23,465 bases of DNA from Anaerolineales bacterium (GCA_016932955.1 JAFGBV010000052.1:1-23465); one strand, 5' to 3'; counted from the first letter of the stretch, positions 14,697 through 23,319 are shown. Notes: a model not told the origin generated them from the letters alone. Translations and numbers: made by a program.

Positions 14697-16001
14697 TCAC
14701 TCGCGCTCGATCACCACGTTGAGGGCATGCACCGAGCAGGAGATGCACGGATCATAGCAGCGCACAAGCTGCTCGCACTTGGCGGTTGCCTGTTCCAGCG
14801 GCAGGTGCAGCACGCCTGGCGTGAACTCCCACAGGTCTTGTTCCATGCGTTTGTAATTCTGCGCTGTTGGTGGCGTGATCTTGGCAAACGAGATCAGCCC
14901 CTTATCATCCACCCGGTAGTGGTGATAGCAAAGGCCGCGCGGCGCCTCGGTGCCATGGCAGCCTTCTCCCGGCCCTACCTGGGCAGGGATTGCAGCCCGG
15001 CTGGGGCGGGGCTGCTGGTAGTTCTTGATCAAGTAGATCGATTCGTCGTATGCTTGGACGATTTCCAGGCAGCGGGCGATCAGGCTCTTGAACGGATTGC
15101 GCTCCGGCACGCTGAAGCCGATCTCCTCAGCGATGCTCTTCACTACCGGCGAGAAGCGCTCGAAGTTCAGGTTCACCCGCGCCAGCGGCCCCACCATGTA
15201 ACTGTTGCCGCTCGCCATCACCTGCGAGTGCAGCGAAGTCGAGTGTTCCACGTGTGTTTCCAGGTAATGCTTCTCGAATTCCTCGAACGGCACATCCCGC
15301 CCCGTTGATGAGCGTATCGTGCCCTCGTTAAGTGGGTATTCGTCGGGGTGGCTGAGGCTGACGAATTCATAATCGGTCTCGAAATTCGGGTAATTGAGTG
15401 TGGCTGCCCAGCGCGTGGTTGCCAGGGAAGCCTCCAGGCCCCATTCCAAATCCGGTAGCATCGCGTTCAGCTCCGCGGGCCGTGGTGCCTTGCTAAACCC
15501 CCCCACGCAGGGTGAGATCGGGTGCACCTCCCGCCCCCCGATCAGCGTCATTATCTGATTGCCAATCTTTTTCATCCGCAGCGCCTGTTCCACGGTTGGG
15601 CGCAGCGCCGGTTCCGCAGCCATCTCCAGCACCGAGGGATAACCCAAGAAATCTGGCGCGTGCAGCATGTACACGTGCAGAGCGTGGCTTTCGATCCACT
15701 CTCCGAAATAGTATAGGCGGCGCAGCTCCCGCACCCCCGCGGGCGGCGTAATTCCCAGCGCCTTCTCCAGCGCGTGCGAGGCGCTCATCTGGTACGCGGC
15801 TGGGCAGATCCCGCAGATGCGCGCCACGATATCCACCACGTCATTGTAGCCGCGCCCGATCAGGAAGGCCTCAAAGAAGCGCGGTGGTTCAAAAATATGC
15901 ACCTGCACTTCCGTCACCTGATCGTCGCGGATCTTGATCTTCAAGCCGCCCTCGCCCTCGACGCGCGGTAAGTAATCAACCCTGATGCGTTTTTCTGTCA
16001 T
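14697..16001 (-). CDS. hydA: [NiFe] hydrogenase group 3b-type large (alpha) subunit
   Basis: A 434-residue catalytic subunit holding the NiFe(CN)2CO centre. The four nickel-ligand cysteines are in RICGICP (C63, C66) and DPCISCSVH (C419, C422). The protein ends nine residues after H425 (ALNVVIERE), the tail expected to be cleaved by the maturation protease. The start MTEKRIRVDYLPRVEGEG has the family signature and a GAGGGTG ribosome site, so the in-frame upstream ATG at 16076 is rejected. It begins 4 nt after the small-subunit stop. The gene set HydB-HydG-HydD-HydA is that of soluble NAD(P)-linked bidirectional hydrogenases (sulfhydrogenases), so it should oxidise H2 to reduce NADP+ or release H2 from NAD(P)H. 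Confidence 0.92.
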   Translation of the reverse strand: MTEKRIRVDYLPRVEGEGGLKIKIRDDQVTEVQVHIFEPPRFFEAFLIGRGYNDVVDIVARICGICPAAYQMSASHALEKALGITPPAGVRELRRLYYFGEWIESHALHVYMLHAPDFLGYPSVLEMAAEPALRPTVEQALRMKKIGNQIMTLIGGREVHPISPCVGGFSKAPRPAELNAMLPDLEWGLEASLATTRWAATLNYPNFETDYEFVSLSHPDEYPLNEGTIRSSTGRDVPFEEFEKHYLETHVEHSTSLHSQVMASGNSYMVGPLARVNLNFERFSPVVKSIAEEIGFSVPERNPFKSLIARCLEIVQAYDESIYLIKNYQQPRPSRAAIPAQVGPGEGCHGTEAPRGLCYHHYRVDDKGLISFAKITPPTAQNYKRMEQDLWEFTPGVLHLPLEQATAKCEQLVRCYDPCISCSVHALNVVIERE

Positions 16002-16005
16002 GGTT

Positions 16006-16788
16006 TCACCCTCTCTCAAAGTGATCGCTGGCGTCCCGGAACATAGGCGCATAACCGTTAAAACTGCGGAAAGCACGCGACACTTCTTGCTTGCTCATTC
16101 CCAAGGCGAGGAACTCCTCTCCCAGCGGGATTGGATTGCCGCCCCCATAGGGGCCAAAGCACCCGTAGCAGCCGCGGTTATATGCCGGGCAGAGTGCCCC
16201 GCATCCTGCTTGCGTCGCCGGACCCAGGCAGGCCTTGCCCTGCGAGACCATCACGCAAACCGTCCCCCGCTGCTTGCATTCCACGCACACGCTGTGGGTT
16301 GGCACGCTGGGCTTCTTGCCGATCAATAGCGCCGTCACCAGCTCCACCAGTTGCGCTTTATTGATTGGGCAGCCACGCAGTTCGAAATCCACATTGACCA
16401 GATCGCTGATCGGGCGTGACGTCTCCAGCGTTTCGATGTATTCCGGCGTAGGATATACCGCGTGGATGTATTCATTCACATCTGCCCAGTTGCGCAGCGC
16501 CTGGATGCCCCCCGCCGTAGCGCAGGCGCCGATTGCCACGAGAAAACGTGCATTCCGCCGCACATCCAGGATTCGTTGCACCTCTTCTTCGGTGGTTACC
16601 GAGCCTTCCACCAGCGCCACATCATACGGTCCTGGCAGCATGCGGCTGCTTGCCTCTACAAAGTAGGCTACCTCAACCGCCTCGGCAATCGCCAGGATCT
16701 CGTCTTCGCAGTCTAGCAGAGAAAGTTGGCAGCCGTCGCAGGAGGCGAATTTGAACACTGCCAGGCGCGGTTTGTGTTTTTTGTCCAT
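16006..16788 (-). CDS. hydD: [NiFe] hydrogenase small (delta) subunit
   Basis: A 260-residue iron-sulfur subunit that carries electrons from the NiFe site to the diaphorase part. The proximal cluster motif is FASCDGCQ (C17, C20), with further ligands in IGACATAGG and LRGCPINK. A second set of cysteines ([12 protein letters not shown], then [27 protein letters not shown]) should bind two more 4Fe-4S clusters. There is no Tat signal, which agrees with a cytoplasmic enzyme. Its ATG overlaps the last base of the HydG stop codon (TGATG), so expression is coupled. Length and motif order fit group 3 small subunits. Confidence 0.92.
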   Translation of the reverse strand: MDKKHKPRLAVFKFASCDGCQLSLLDCEDEILAIAEAVEVAYFVEASSRMLPGPYDVALVEGSVTTEEEVQRILDVRRNARFLVAIGACATAGGIQALRNWADVNEYIHAVYPTPEYIETLETSRPISDLVNVDFELRGCPINKAQLVELVTALLIGKKPSVPTHSVCVECKQRGTVCVMVSQGKACLGPATQAGCGALCPAYNRGCYGCFGPYGGGNPIPLGEEFLALGMSKQEVSRAFRSFNGYAPMFRDASDHFERG

Positions 16789-17660
16789 CAGAAGTCCTCC
16801 ACGTTTAAGAGCTCTTCCACTTTGTCGTAGGAAAATACTGGCCCTTCTTTACAAAGGAAATATGGCCCGTACTGGCAGTGACCGCAGAATCCCGCCGCGC
16901 ATTTCATGTTGCGTTCCAGCGAGATAAAAATTTTCTCCTTGGGGATGCGCCGCGCCCGCGCCTCGTAGATCACAAAACGCATCATGATCTCTGGCCCGCA
17001 AGTGAACAGCACCGTTTGCTTCGGGTCGGGCCGCAGTGAGTAGAACAGCAGTGGTACCACACCCACCCGCTCCTTCCACGAAGCATCCGCCCGGTCAACG
17101 GTGGGCAACACCTCGATATCATGTGCCCGCCAGGCATCGTATTCTCCCGGGTATAGCAGGTCTGCCGGCGTGCGCGCTCCCACTAGGACCTGCACCTTCT
17201 GGTACTTGCTGCGGTTGCTGATAATGTGATAGATCGCCGGGCGTAAAGGTGCCAGCCCAATACCCCCACCCACAAAGATCACATCCTTGCCTGTCGCCAC
17301 CTCCACCGGCCAGGCGCTCCCGTACGGCCCGCGCATCCCGATCACATTCCCCACCTTCAGCCGGGCGATTGCCTGCGTTACATTCCCTGCAATGCGGATG
17401 GTGTGCAGCAGGGGGCTTGGCGTGGCAGGGTCCGAGCTGATCGAGATCGCTACCTCGCCGATCCCCGGCATGTAGAGCATATTGAACTGCCCCGGCTTGA
17501 AGCTGTAGCGTGCCCCTAGCTCGGTGTCCTCGAATTCCAGTGTGTATGTGCTGATCCCCGGCGCCTCGCTGCGGATCGCCAGGATGCGCGCCGGAAAGGG
17601 CAACATAGGGTCCATGGTGTGTGAGCTTAGCGTGCTCTGGATAGTTGGTGATGTGATCAT
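16788..17660 (-). CDS. hydG: Hydrogenase gamma subunit, FAD/NAD(P)-binding ferredoxin reductase type
   Basis: A 290-residue flavoprotein of the ferredoxin-NADP reductase superfamily that passes electrons between NAD(P)H and the iron-sulfur chain. The FAD domain covers roughly residues 20-115 ([15 protein letters not shown], then [10 protein letters not shown] and RGPYGSAWP). The nucleotide domain begins with [14 protein letters not shown] and later has [11 protein letters not shown]-terminal 2Fe-2S site is visible as CAAGFCGHC followed by a fourth Cys seven residues on (LCKEGPV). The ATG at 17660 overlaps the HydB stop (ATGA) and has GGGAGG upstream. Specificity for NADP versus NAD cannot be told from the sequence alone. 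Confidence 0.9.
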   Translation of the reverse strand: MITSPTIQSTLSSHTMDPMLPFPARILAIRSEAPGISTYTLEFEDTELGARYSFKPGQFNMLYMPGIGEVAISISSDPATPSPLLHTIRIAGNVTQAIARLKVGNVIGMRGPYGSAWPVEVATGKDVIFVGGGIGLAPLRPAIYHIISNRSKYQKVQVLVGARTPADLLYPGEYDAWRAHDIEVLPTVDRADASWKERVGVVPLLFYSLRPDPKQTVLFTCGPEIMMRFVIYEARARRIPKEKIFISLERNMKCAAGFCGHCQYGPYFLCKEGPVFSYDKVEELLNVEDF

Positions 17661-18778
17661 GATCCCTCCCCTCGGATGGCAGCGATTTCTTCTGTCAGAT
17701 CAATCCCCACCGGGCACCAGGTGATACAGCGTCCACAGCCCACGCAGCCGAAGGTGCCAAACTGCTCCACCCACGAGGCCATCTTGTGCGTCAGCCATTG
17801 GCGGTAGCGGTTGCAGATCCCCGGGCGCAGGTTGCCGCCGAACACATACGAAAACTCCGGATTGAAGCACGAATCCCAAACCCGGATGCGCTCCGTGCGC
17901 GTGCCGCTCAGGTTGCTGGTATCTTTCACATCGGAGCAAAAGCAGGTTGGGCAGACCATCGTGCAGTTTGCGCACGAGAGGCAGCGGTTCGCCAGGTCAT
18001 CCCAGTGGCGGTGATCGAGGTTGTCAAAAAGTAGCTCGGGCAGGCCTTGCGTTTCCACATGCCGCCCCATACGCTCGCTGGCCTCCACCATCATCTGGCG
18101 GGCGCGGTTGAATTCCAGCGCCGAAGCCGGGCGGCCATTAACCTTTGCCAGCATGTGTGCTCCCAGCGGCGATCCTACCTCCACCAGGAAAACATCCTTT
18201 TCTTCTGTCAGGCACAGGTCAAACCCTGAGCTGACTGCCGGGCCGGTTTTCATCGACACGCAGAAACAGGTCTGCCCTGGCTCGGTGCAATTGACCGCCA
18301 GGATGAAGGCATTCTCCCGTCGCTTCTGGTAGTGGGGATCCTGCAATTCTCCTTCTATGAAAACACGATCCTGGATTGCGATCGCGGCGAGCTCGCAGGC
18401 GCGCGCTCCAATAAAGGCATAACGGGGCGGCGGCTCATCGTTGGGCAGAATCCGAAAGCTCCCGTCGCTGCTCTCGGTGCTGAACAGGCGGTGGCTGGGG
18501 GGGAAGAGGTACTTTTTCCAGGAATGTGGGCCGAGCACATAGCCAAAATAATTGCTGTCAGCGCGTCGCTCCAGGCGGTAGCTTCCTGCCTCCTGGCGGT
18601 CAGTCCAGCCTATGGGCAGGTCATTGATACTGCTGATCTCGTCGTAGATAATCGCGCCCTCGCCCAGCGTCGGGCCGACTAGCGTGTAACCGGCCTCTCC
18701 TAGCGCATCGAACACAGTTTGCAAATCAGGCTTGGGGATGATGATCTGTTCCCCGGGGGTTGGTAAGGGCATAGCCAT
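17657..18778 (-). CDS. hydB: Hydrogenase beta subunit, 4Fe-4S dicluster protein
   Basis: A 373-residue electron-transfer subunit, homologous to the Pyrococcus sulfhydrogenase beta subunit and anaerobic sulfite reductase subunit A. The C-terminal third has two ferredoxin-type clusters: [12 protein letters not shown] (C266, C269, C272, C276) and [12 protein letters not shown] (C345, C348, C351, C355). Several other cysteines (TCFC near 279, [19 protein letters not shown]) are conserved-looking and may bind extra clusters. The N-terminal half has the typical opening [20 protein letters not shown] and YDEISS. It starts at the ATG that shares one base with the stop of the cNMP gene (TAATG at 18778), so it is coupled to it. 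Confidence 0.9.
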   Translation of the reverse strand: MAMPLPTPGEQIIIPKPDLQTVFDALGEAGYTLVGPTLGEGAIIYDEISSINDLPIGWTDRQEAGSYRLERRADSNYFGYVLGPHSWKKYLFPPSHRLFSTESSDGSFRILPNDEPPPRYAFIGARACELAAIAIQDRVFIEGELQDPHYQKRRENAFILAVNCTEPGQTCFCVSMKTGPAVSSGFDLCLTEEKDVFLVEVGSPLGAHMLAKVNGRPASALEFNRARQMMVEASERMGRHVETQGLPELLFDNLDHRHWDDLANRCLSCANCTMVCPTCFCSDVKDTSNLSGTRTERIRVWDSCFNPEFSYVFGGNLRPGICNRYRQWLTHKMASWVEQFGTFGCVGCGRCITWCPVGIDLTEEIAAIRGEGS

Positions 18779-19260
18779 TACATGGTTTCCTTTCCCTCAA
18801 AGGAATACATGTCCAGCAATTGCAAGCGTGTGGCGGTTAGGCGCCCGGCGATGATGTTGCTCATCCGGCGGTAAAAAGCATAGCCGAATTCGTGATCCTG
18901 CTCGCAGATCTCCTGCAGACGCTTCGCATCGAACGCCACTGCACGCGTTGGCTGCACCGTGCGCACCGTCGCCGTAGCAATCGCCACCACCGGCAGCACC
19001 GATGACCAGCCAAAGATCTCGTTCGGTCCTACCGTCAGGATGGTCACGCGGCCGCGCATCGGCACATGGATATCCAGCGCGACCTGCCCTTCTAACACCA
19101 TGAACATGTATTTACCCTTTTGCCCTTCCCGCAAGGGAAGCTCCCCGGCAGGCCAGGAGACTTCCTCTGCAATGGCAGCCATTTTCTGGAGCTGGTTTTC
19201 CTTTAGCATCGCAAACCAGGGAACGTTGCGCAAGGTTTCGGCAAGTGAAGTAGTGCTCAT
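18778..19260 (-). CDS. Cyclic-nucleotide-binding domain protein without HTH
   Basis: A 160-residue protein made of one Crp-type cNMP-binding fold. Features are LRNVPWFAMLKENQLQKMA at the N-terminus, then YMFMVLEGQVALDI, then GPNEIFGWSSVL in the phosphate-binding cassette position, and a C-terminal helix (YAFYRRMSNIIAGRL). The usual helix-turn-helix is absent, so it is not a DNA-binding regulator of the CRP/FNR kind. The cassette lacks the Arg-Ser/Thr pair typical of cAMP binders, so the ligand is unknown. It is the first gene of the hydrogenase operon, with a strong GGAGGG site and TAATG coupling to hydB. Such genes are found upstream of group 3b hydrogenases, suggesting post-translational control of the enzyme. 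Confidence 0.85.
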   Translation of the reverse strand: MSTTSLAETLRNVPWFAMLKENQLQKMAAIAEEVSWPAGELPLREGQKGKYMFMVLEGQVALDIHVPMRGRVTILTVGPNEIFGWSSVLPVVAIATATVRTVQPTRAVAFDAKRLQEICEQDHEFGYAFYRRMSNIIAGRLTATRLQLLDMYSFEGKETM

Positions 19261-19308
19261 TATCCCTCCAATCCGCGTTTCTAATCTTTGCCTGCTCTAT
19301 CAGGCAGC

Positions 19309-19326
19309 TTGATACCCTGTTATCAA
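19309..19326 (-). promoter_or_regulatory. Inverted repeat in the hydrogenase leader (operator candidate)
   Basis: TTGATA-CCCTGT-TATCAA is a perfect 6-bp inverted repeat with a 6-nt spacer, about 50 bp upstream of the first hydrogenase-operon ATG. The half-sites resemble FNR/CRP-type TTGAT/ATCAA, but the spacing is 8 rather than 4 between those pentamers, so the regulator is unclear. Confidence 0.4.
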
Positions 19327-19385
19327 CATCGGACTACGTTCAACAACTTAGCTGAAATCCTATTTTGGTGATAGAACCTGTTCTC

Positions 19386-19391
19386 ATTATA
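19386..19391 (-). promoter_or_regulatory. Probable -10 element of the hydrogenase operon
   Basis: TATAAT on the minus strand (CGCGTATAATGAG) lies about 125 bp upstream of the cNMP gene start. At 17-bp spacing the -35 position reads TATCGC, a poor match, suggesting an activated promoter. A second weaker candidate, TACAAT, lies at 19420-19425. Confidence 0.4.
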
Positions 19392-19459
19392 CGCGAACAT
19401 TGCCCCCAGCGATATTGACATTGTACCCCCATTGTTGGGAATAGAATCACTCCCTTGCC

Positions 19460-20377
19460 TTAACCCTCCCCTGAGCTTTCCGCCGCCAGCCGGGCGCGCG
19501 GTGTGCGCGCCAGGTTGATCAGCACCACCGAGCCGATGATGATCGCCGCCGAGATGATCACCCGTGGGCTGATCGATTCCTCCCCCAGCACCGCCCCCAG
19601 GAAGATCGCCACCACAGGATTCACGTAAGCATAGGTCGCCACCAGCGGCGTGGGCGCATTGCGCAGCAGCCAGGTGTACGAGACAAAGCCGATTAGCGAC
19701 CCGAATGTGATCAGGTAAGCCAGCCCGAGCACCGAGCGCAGGCTGATGCTCGCCAGCTCCAACTGCCCCCACTCGCCCGTCAGCGTGCCCATGGCGAACA
19801 GACCCAGGCTTCCCGCCAACATCTCCATCCCCGTCCCCAGCAGCGGCGATTTCGGCAGTGGTGCCCCGCGGCTGTACAGCGAGCCGATCGACCAGAAGAA
19901 AGCCGCCCCCAGCAATGCCGCCACCCCCAGTGGGTCCAGCGCGCTCTGCCCAGTTTCCATAGGCCTCACCAGCAGTGCGATCCCGCCAAAGCCGACCAGC
20001 ACGCCGGCCCAGGTCAGCCAGCCAACCCGCCGCCCTCCCGGCAGGAGCGCATCGATCAGGACGAGAAACAGCGGTGTGGCGCCGATGAACAGCGAAGCGA
20101 TGCCAGAGGGGATGCGCTGCTCGGCCCATACCAGGGCGCCGTTCCCGCCCAGCAGCAGGAGCAGCCCGATGATCGCTGCCGCTTTCCATTCGCCGCCGCT
20201 AGGTCGCGCGTCGCCAGCGGCGCGCCGCCAGGCAAACAGAATCAACCCCGAGAGCAAGAAGCGCACCCCTGCTGAGAGGAAGGGCGGCATCGTCTCAACC
20301 ATGAAGCGGATGGCCAGGTAGGTGGACCCCCAGACGATGTACACGGCGATCAATGCGATCCATATGCGCACTTTCAT
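19460..20377 (-). CDS. EamA-family (DMT superfamily) transporter
   Basis: A 305-residue inner-membrane transporter with ten predicted spans in two EamA repeats. The first repeat begins WIALIAVYIVWGSTYLAIRF, the classic EamA opening, and the second begins near LLGAAFFWSIGSLYSRG. A conserved-looking TPLFLVLIDALLPG and AYAYVNPVVAIFLGAVLGEE mark the ends of the repeats. Members export amino acids, purines or other metabolites; the substrate is not predictable. The ATG at 20377 overlaps the Ada-like stop codon (ATGA), with a GGAGCAAGAG ribosome site inside that gene. An in-frame upstream start at 20494 would overlap the repair gene deeply and is rejected. It is transcribed away from the hydrogenase operon leader only as an upstream neighbour on the same strand. 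Confidence 0.88.
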   Translation of the reverse strand: MKVRIWIALIAVYIVWGSTYLAIRFMVETMPPFLSAGVRFLLSGLILFAWRRAAGDARPSGGEWKAAAIIGLLLLLGGNGALVWAEQRIPSGIASLFIGATPLFLVLIDALLPGGRRVGWLTWAGVLVGFGGIALLVRPMETGQSALDPLGVAALLGAAFFWSIGSLYSRGAPLPKSPLLGTGMEMLAGSLGLFAMGTLTGEWGQLELASISLRSVLGLAYLITFGSLIGFVSYTWLLRNAPTPLVATYAYVNPVVAIFLGAVLGEESISPRVIISAAIIIGSVVLINLARTPRARLAAESSGEG

Positions 20378-21252
20378 GTCAGCTCTTGCTCCAAACAGGT
20401 ATGTGCCATCTCCCAGCCCAACAGGGCTTTCTTGCGTGCCGGGCCGTAGCGGTATTGCCCAAACTCGCCCATTTTGCGGATCACCCGGTGGCAAGGTACA
20501 ATCACAGGGATGGGGTTGCGCGCCACCGCACTCCCCACCGCCCGCACAGCCTCGGGGCTACCCGCAGCCCGCGCCAGGTTCTCGTAGCTCGTCAGGCAGC
20601 CGGGCGGAATACGCAGCAGGGCTTCCCAGACCTTGATCTGGAAATTGGTGCCCTGCAGGTAGATGCGCAGCGGGTCGCTGCCTGCGCTGGAGGGTTGGAA
20701 GATGCGCCTTATCAGCGGGCCGGTGAGCTCTGGGTCTGGAATCAGGCGGGCATACTGCCAGCGCTGCTCCAGCTCCTGCAACGTCTGCGCCTTTCCCCCC
20801 CCTTCCACAAAGGCCAGGCCACAAATGCCGCGCTCGGTCAGCGCCAGCATGCAGTCGCCAAAGGGACTGGAATGGAAGCCATAGCGGATCGTCAGCCCTT
20901 CCCCGCGCTGCTTGTATTCGCCGGGAGTTACTGCCTCGCAGGTGACGAAGAGATCGTGGAGTCGCCCCGGCCCAGAAAGCCCGCTGGCGTAGGCTGTTTC
21001 CAGCAGGCTGGTGGAGCATTCGAGCATGCGTTTGGCGTTCTCTTTGGTGAGAAACTGTAAAAAGCGCTTCGGGCTGATCCCCACCCAGCGCGTGAACAGG
21101 CGTTGGAAGTGGTACTCGCTCAGGTTGACGCTGGCGGCAATCTCTGCCAGCGAGGGCTGGCGCTGGTGGTTCTGCTCCAGGAAATGGATTGCCTGTTCCA
21201 CCGACTGGTAATCGGCAGCGGCCTGAGTGTGGTCGGAGTAAGTTGTGTCCAT
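20374..21252 (-). CDS. Ada-like protein: AraC HTH plus O6-methylguanine-DNA methyltransferase
   Basis: A 292-residue fusion. The N-terminal part (residues about 15-115) is an AraC-type double helix-turn-helix (SLAEIAASVNLSEYHFQRLF, then FLTKENAKRMLE). The C-terminal part is a methyltransferase domain with the suicide Cys in VIVPCHRVIR (C254) and the upstream IPPGCLTSYENLA helix. It removes alkyl groups from O6-alkylguanine, and may activate its own gene. Unlike E. coli Ada it has no N-terminal Cys4 zinc domain for phosphotriester repair, so methylation sensing would need another route. Variants of this shape are common. A TATAAT at 21285-21290 lies upstream. The EamA gene follows with an ATGA overlap. 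Confidence 0.88.
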   Translation of the reverse strand: MDTTYSDHTQAAADYQSVEQAIHFLEQNHQRQPSLAEIAASVNLSEYHFQRLFTRWVGISPKRFLQFLTKENAKRMLECSTSLLETAYASGLSGPGRLHDLFVTCEAVTPGEYKQRGEGLTIRYGFHSSPFGDCMLALTERGICGLAFVEGGGKAQTLQELEQRWQYARLIPDPELTGPLIRRIFQPSSAGSDPLRIYLQGTNFQIKVWEALLRIPPGCLTSYENLARAAGSPEAVRAVGSAVARNPIPVIVPCHRVIRKMGEFGQYRYGPARKKALLGWEMAHTCLEQELT

Positions 21253-21262
21253 CTCATCCTCA

Positions 21263-21290
21263 AGAATCAGGTATTCTGAACAGCATTATA
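21263..21290 (-). promoter_or_regulatory. Probable promoter and small palindrome upstream of the Ada-like gene
   Basis: TATAAT (minus strand, 21290-21285) has a weak GTGGAA at the -35 position (17-bp spacer). Between it and the ATG, AGAAT-CAGGT-ATTCT (21263-21277) is a 5-bp inverted repeat near the predicted transcript start, a possible operator for self-regulation. Confidence 0.4.
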
Positions 21291-21327
21291 GGCCGTTCTC
21301 TCCTGGCTTCCACCCGATTCTTGCGCA

Positions 21328-22164
21328 TTAGCCTTTCTCGTTGCCTGCTGGTACAGGAGGGCCTCCCTGCCCGTTCTTGGGCGGGGGAGCCTTCTTCATC
21401 AGCTCTTCTAAAAGCGACTGCTTCTTATTGATCTGCCGCTGCGTCTTGGCAGCCATCTCTTCCAGCAAGTCTTTGCCCAGGGCCTGGGCAGACTGGATGC
21501 GCTGGCGCAGATCCCAGGCGAAGGTTGACTTCAGCCGCCTGATCTCCACCTTGATGGCGTGGATGCGCTTTTCTACCTGTACCACCTTGCGCGTCAGCCG
21601 TTCCAGCTCGGCGCAGATATCTTCCCCCTGCACTGCTTCAGGACTGTTGAGCCACTCCTCCAGCAGCGAGCGCAGCTTCTCGTCGTCGCCGGCCTGGTAA
21701 GCGGCGTTCACTGCCACCATCCACTGCGTGCGCAGCGCCTGCTCGGCGTCGTTGGTCGCCAGGTCGGGGTGCATCGCCTTGGCCGCCTCGCGGTACAGGT
21801 TCTTGATCTGGTCGGAGGGGGTGAAGTGCGTGCGCTCTTCGGGCATGGCTTGCGCCTGGCCCACTTCCTGGCGGGTTTCCTCGGCGTGGCGGCGGGCCTG
21901 TTGTGCCTTCTCCGCTGCGGCAGTGTCTTCGGGGTTGAAGCGCGCTAGCAGCTCGTTGATCTTCGCATCCAGCACATCGAGTTGCATCAGCAGCGAGCCA
22001 ACCTTGCGCAGGTAGAGCAGTTCGATCGCCTTCAACTCGCCTTGCTGGGTGGCCAGCTCTAACTCGCGCTGCGCCAACTCGCCTTCCAGCGCGGCAAGGC
22101 GCTTGCGCTGGTAAGCCACCTCTTGCTCTTCATGGGTTGTGCTGCGGGTGATCGATGCGTCCAT
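21328..22164 (-). CDS. J-domain coiled-coil protein (DnaJ-like)
   Basis: A 278-residue soluble protein. Residues 10-105 are a Glu/Gln/Arg-rich coiled coil with LARFNPEDTA at its end. A J domain follows at about 113-180: the second helix IKNLYREAAKAM, then the HPD loop (132-134, MHPDLATND), and a third helix with WMVAVNAAYQAGDDEKL. The remaining part is a second long coiled coil ending in a Pro/Gly/Lys-rich tail (KKAPPPKNGQGG). HPD motifs stimulate Hsp70 ATPase, so it probably targets DnaK to a client held by the coiled coils. No zinc-finger or substrate domain is present. The ATG at 22164 has no ribosome site but lies 9 nt after a -10 element, so the mRNA is likely leaderless. Confidence 0.8.
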   Translation of the reverse strand: MDASITRSTTHEEQEVAYQRKRLAALEGELAQRELELATQQGELKAIELLYLRKVGSLLMQLDVLDAKINELLARFNPEDTAAAEKAQQARRHAEETRQEVGQAQAMPEERTHFTPSDQIKNLYREAAKAMHPDLATNDAEQALRTQWMVAVNAAYQAGDDEKLRSLLEEWLNSPEAVQGEDICAELERLTRKVVQVEKRIHAIKVEIRRLKSTFAWDLRQRIQSAQALGKDLLEEMAAKTQRQINKKQSLLEELMKKAPPPKNGQGGPPVPAGNEKG

Positions 22165-22173
22165 AAGTAGCAA

Positions 22174-22202
22174 AGTATATGAGAGGTTGGGGAAATGTGC
22201 AA
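22174..22202 (-). promoter_or_regulatory. Promoter for a predicted leaderless J-domain mRNA
   Basis: On the minus strand TTGCAC (22202-22197), a 17-nt spacer and TATACT (22179-22174) form a good sigma70-type promoter. The ATG at 22164 begins only 9 nt after the -10, where transcription should start, leaving at most a few untranslated bases. Confidence 0.6.
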
Positions 22203-22266
22203 GAGGTGATATGGCGGTGTACAGATAGGAAGACTGGATGGCGCGCCTGGGGCGGCTTCGCCACTG

Positions 22267-23076
22267 CTATAGTGAGGATGAAGGGGGGCGGGGGGGCTCA
22301 TTCATCAACTTGATCAGCCGGAAAGCACGGTTCAGCCATTTCGTGCGCTTGGGCCAGTAGGCAATTGTCCAGGGGATCGAGACGACCAACACCGATAAGC
22401 AGATCGGGAAGATTAGCGCCATCATGATCGCCGTTGTGAACCCCGCCGCAGTCTCCAGATCCGGCGAGAGCAGGATGCCGAACGCCAGCACGCAATGGAT
22501 CACTGCCATGGTCAGAAAAGCCAGCGGCACCAGCCATACCATGCTTGTGGCTAGGAAGTAGTACAAAAATGCCTTCAATTGCGCCGGGCGCAGGCTGCGG
22601 TTGAGCCTGCGGCTGGGCGCAAATGTCCGGTTGGGTGGCAGGCGGTAGCGTGCGGGGATGAATCTCTCGTAGAAAGTGTAATAGTATGCCAGGCTTTCCA
22701 GTGTCCAGTGGCGGCTCATTCTCACGACCACGGGGGTGATCTTGAAGATGCCAATTGCCTGCGAAACCACCCACATCACTATGCACAGAACACCCCATAC
22801 CGCCGAGATCACCAGCGTGGGGATGCGCCATCCCGGGTCAATTAGCCCCGGTGAGACGAGCGTCAGCACCGCATAGAATATGATCCCCAGCGCCTGCGCC
22901 AGGAGCATCAACGCTGAAGCCAGGACAAAAGCCCCCATCCACGCAGCCTGAGTCTCTAAAACCCGCCGTCGCATGAAGAACACCAGCCCCACCGCCACCC
23001 CGAGCAAGAAAAACATTGGGGCCATCGTCACCGAAAAAATGAAGATCAGCTCATGCCAGGCCTGTGGATTTCCCAT
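22267..23076 (-). CDS. Unrecognised multi-pass membrane protein
   Basis: A 269-residue protein of no family I can name. There are about six hydrophobic segments in two groups: three near residues 10-115 (first span ends with FFMRRR, a basic stop-transfer) and two or three near 165-245. Between them lies a soluble loop with a Tyr/Arg/Pro-rich stretch (YYYTFYERFIPARYRLPPN). The C-terminus is basic and ends in Pro and Ser (EPPRPPSSSL). No catalytic motif is visible. The ATG at 23076 has a strong GGAGGTGA site. A TATACT (minus strand, 23100-23095) lies 18 bp upstream without a clear -35. It is followed 93 bp later on the same strand by the separately promoted J-domain gene. Confidence 0.7.
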   Translation of the reverse strand: MGNPQAWHELIFIFSVTMAPMFFLLGVAVGLVFFMRRRVLETQAAWMGAFVLASALMLLAQALGIIFYAVLTLVSPGLIDPGWRIPTLVISAVWGVLCIVMWVVSQAIGIFKITPVVVRMSRHWTLESLAYYYTFYERFIPARYRLPPNRTFAPSRRLNRSLRPAQLKAFLYYFLATSMVWLVPLAFLTMAVIHCVLAFGILLSPDLETAAGFTTAIMMALIFPICLSVLVVSIPWTIAYWPKRTKWLNRAFRLIKLMNEPPRPPSSSL

Positions 23077-23200
23077 GCTTCACCTCCACCAGATAGTATA
23101 CTCATTCTGCGTTGCTGTGGGTAGCGGAAGTATCCTTGCAATCTGGAGGGTAGCCCCCAGCCCTCAATGGGTGAAGAGCATCCCAACTGAGGCGTACGCC

Positions 23201-23229
23201 TTGCCACAATATATGTAATCGCCTATAAT
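23201..23229 (+). promoter_or_regulatory. Sigma70-type promoter of the dehydrogenase gene
   Basis: TTGCCA (23201-23206), a 17-nt spacer and TATAAT (23224-23229) are close to the sigma70 consensus, about 90 bp upstream of the ATG at 23320. This is the best-scoring promoter by eye in the window. Confidence 0.7.
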
Positions 23230-23319
23230 CGGGGATGCGGCGGGGGCGACCCTGTTCGTGAGGTTTTGTATGTCACGACCGTTCACCCATTCCAAACCAC
23301 AAATGAATATAGGAGAATT

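Noticed and set aside
14361..15308. 315-residue plus-strand open frame
   Set aside because: It lies opposite the hydrogenase protease and large-subunit genes, which are certain from their metal-binding motifs.
19323..20189. 288-residue minus-strand frame within the EamA gene
   Set aside because: Gly/Ala/Arg-rich translation typical of an out-of-frame shadow in GC-rich DNA; the EamA frame has proper membrane spans.
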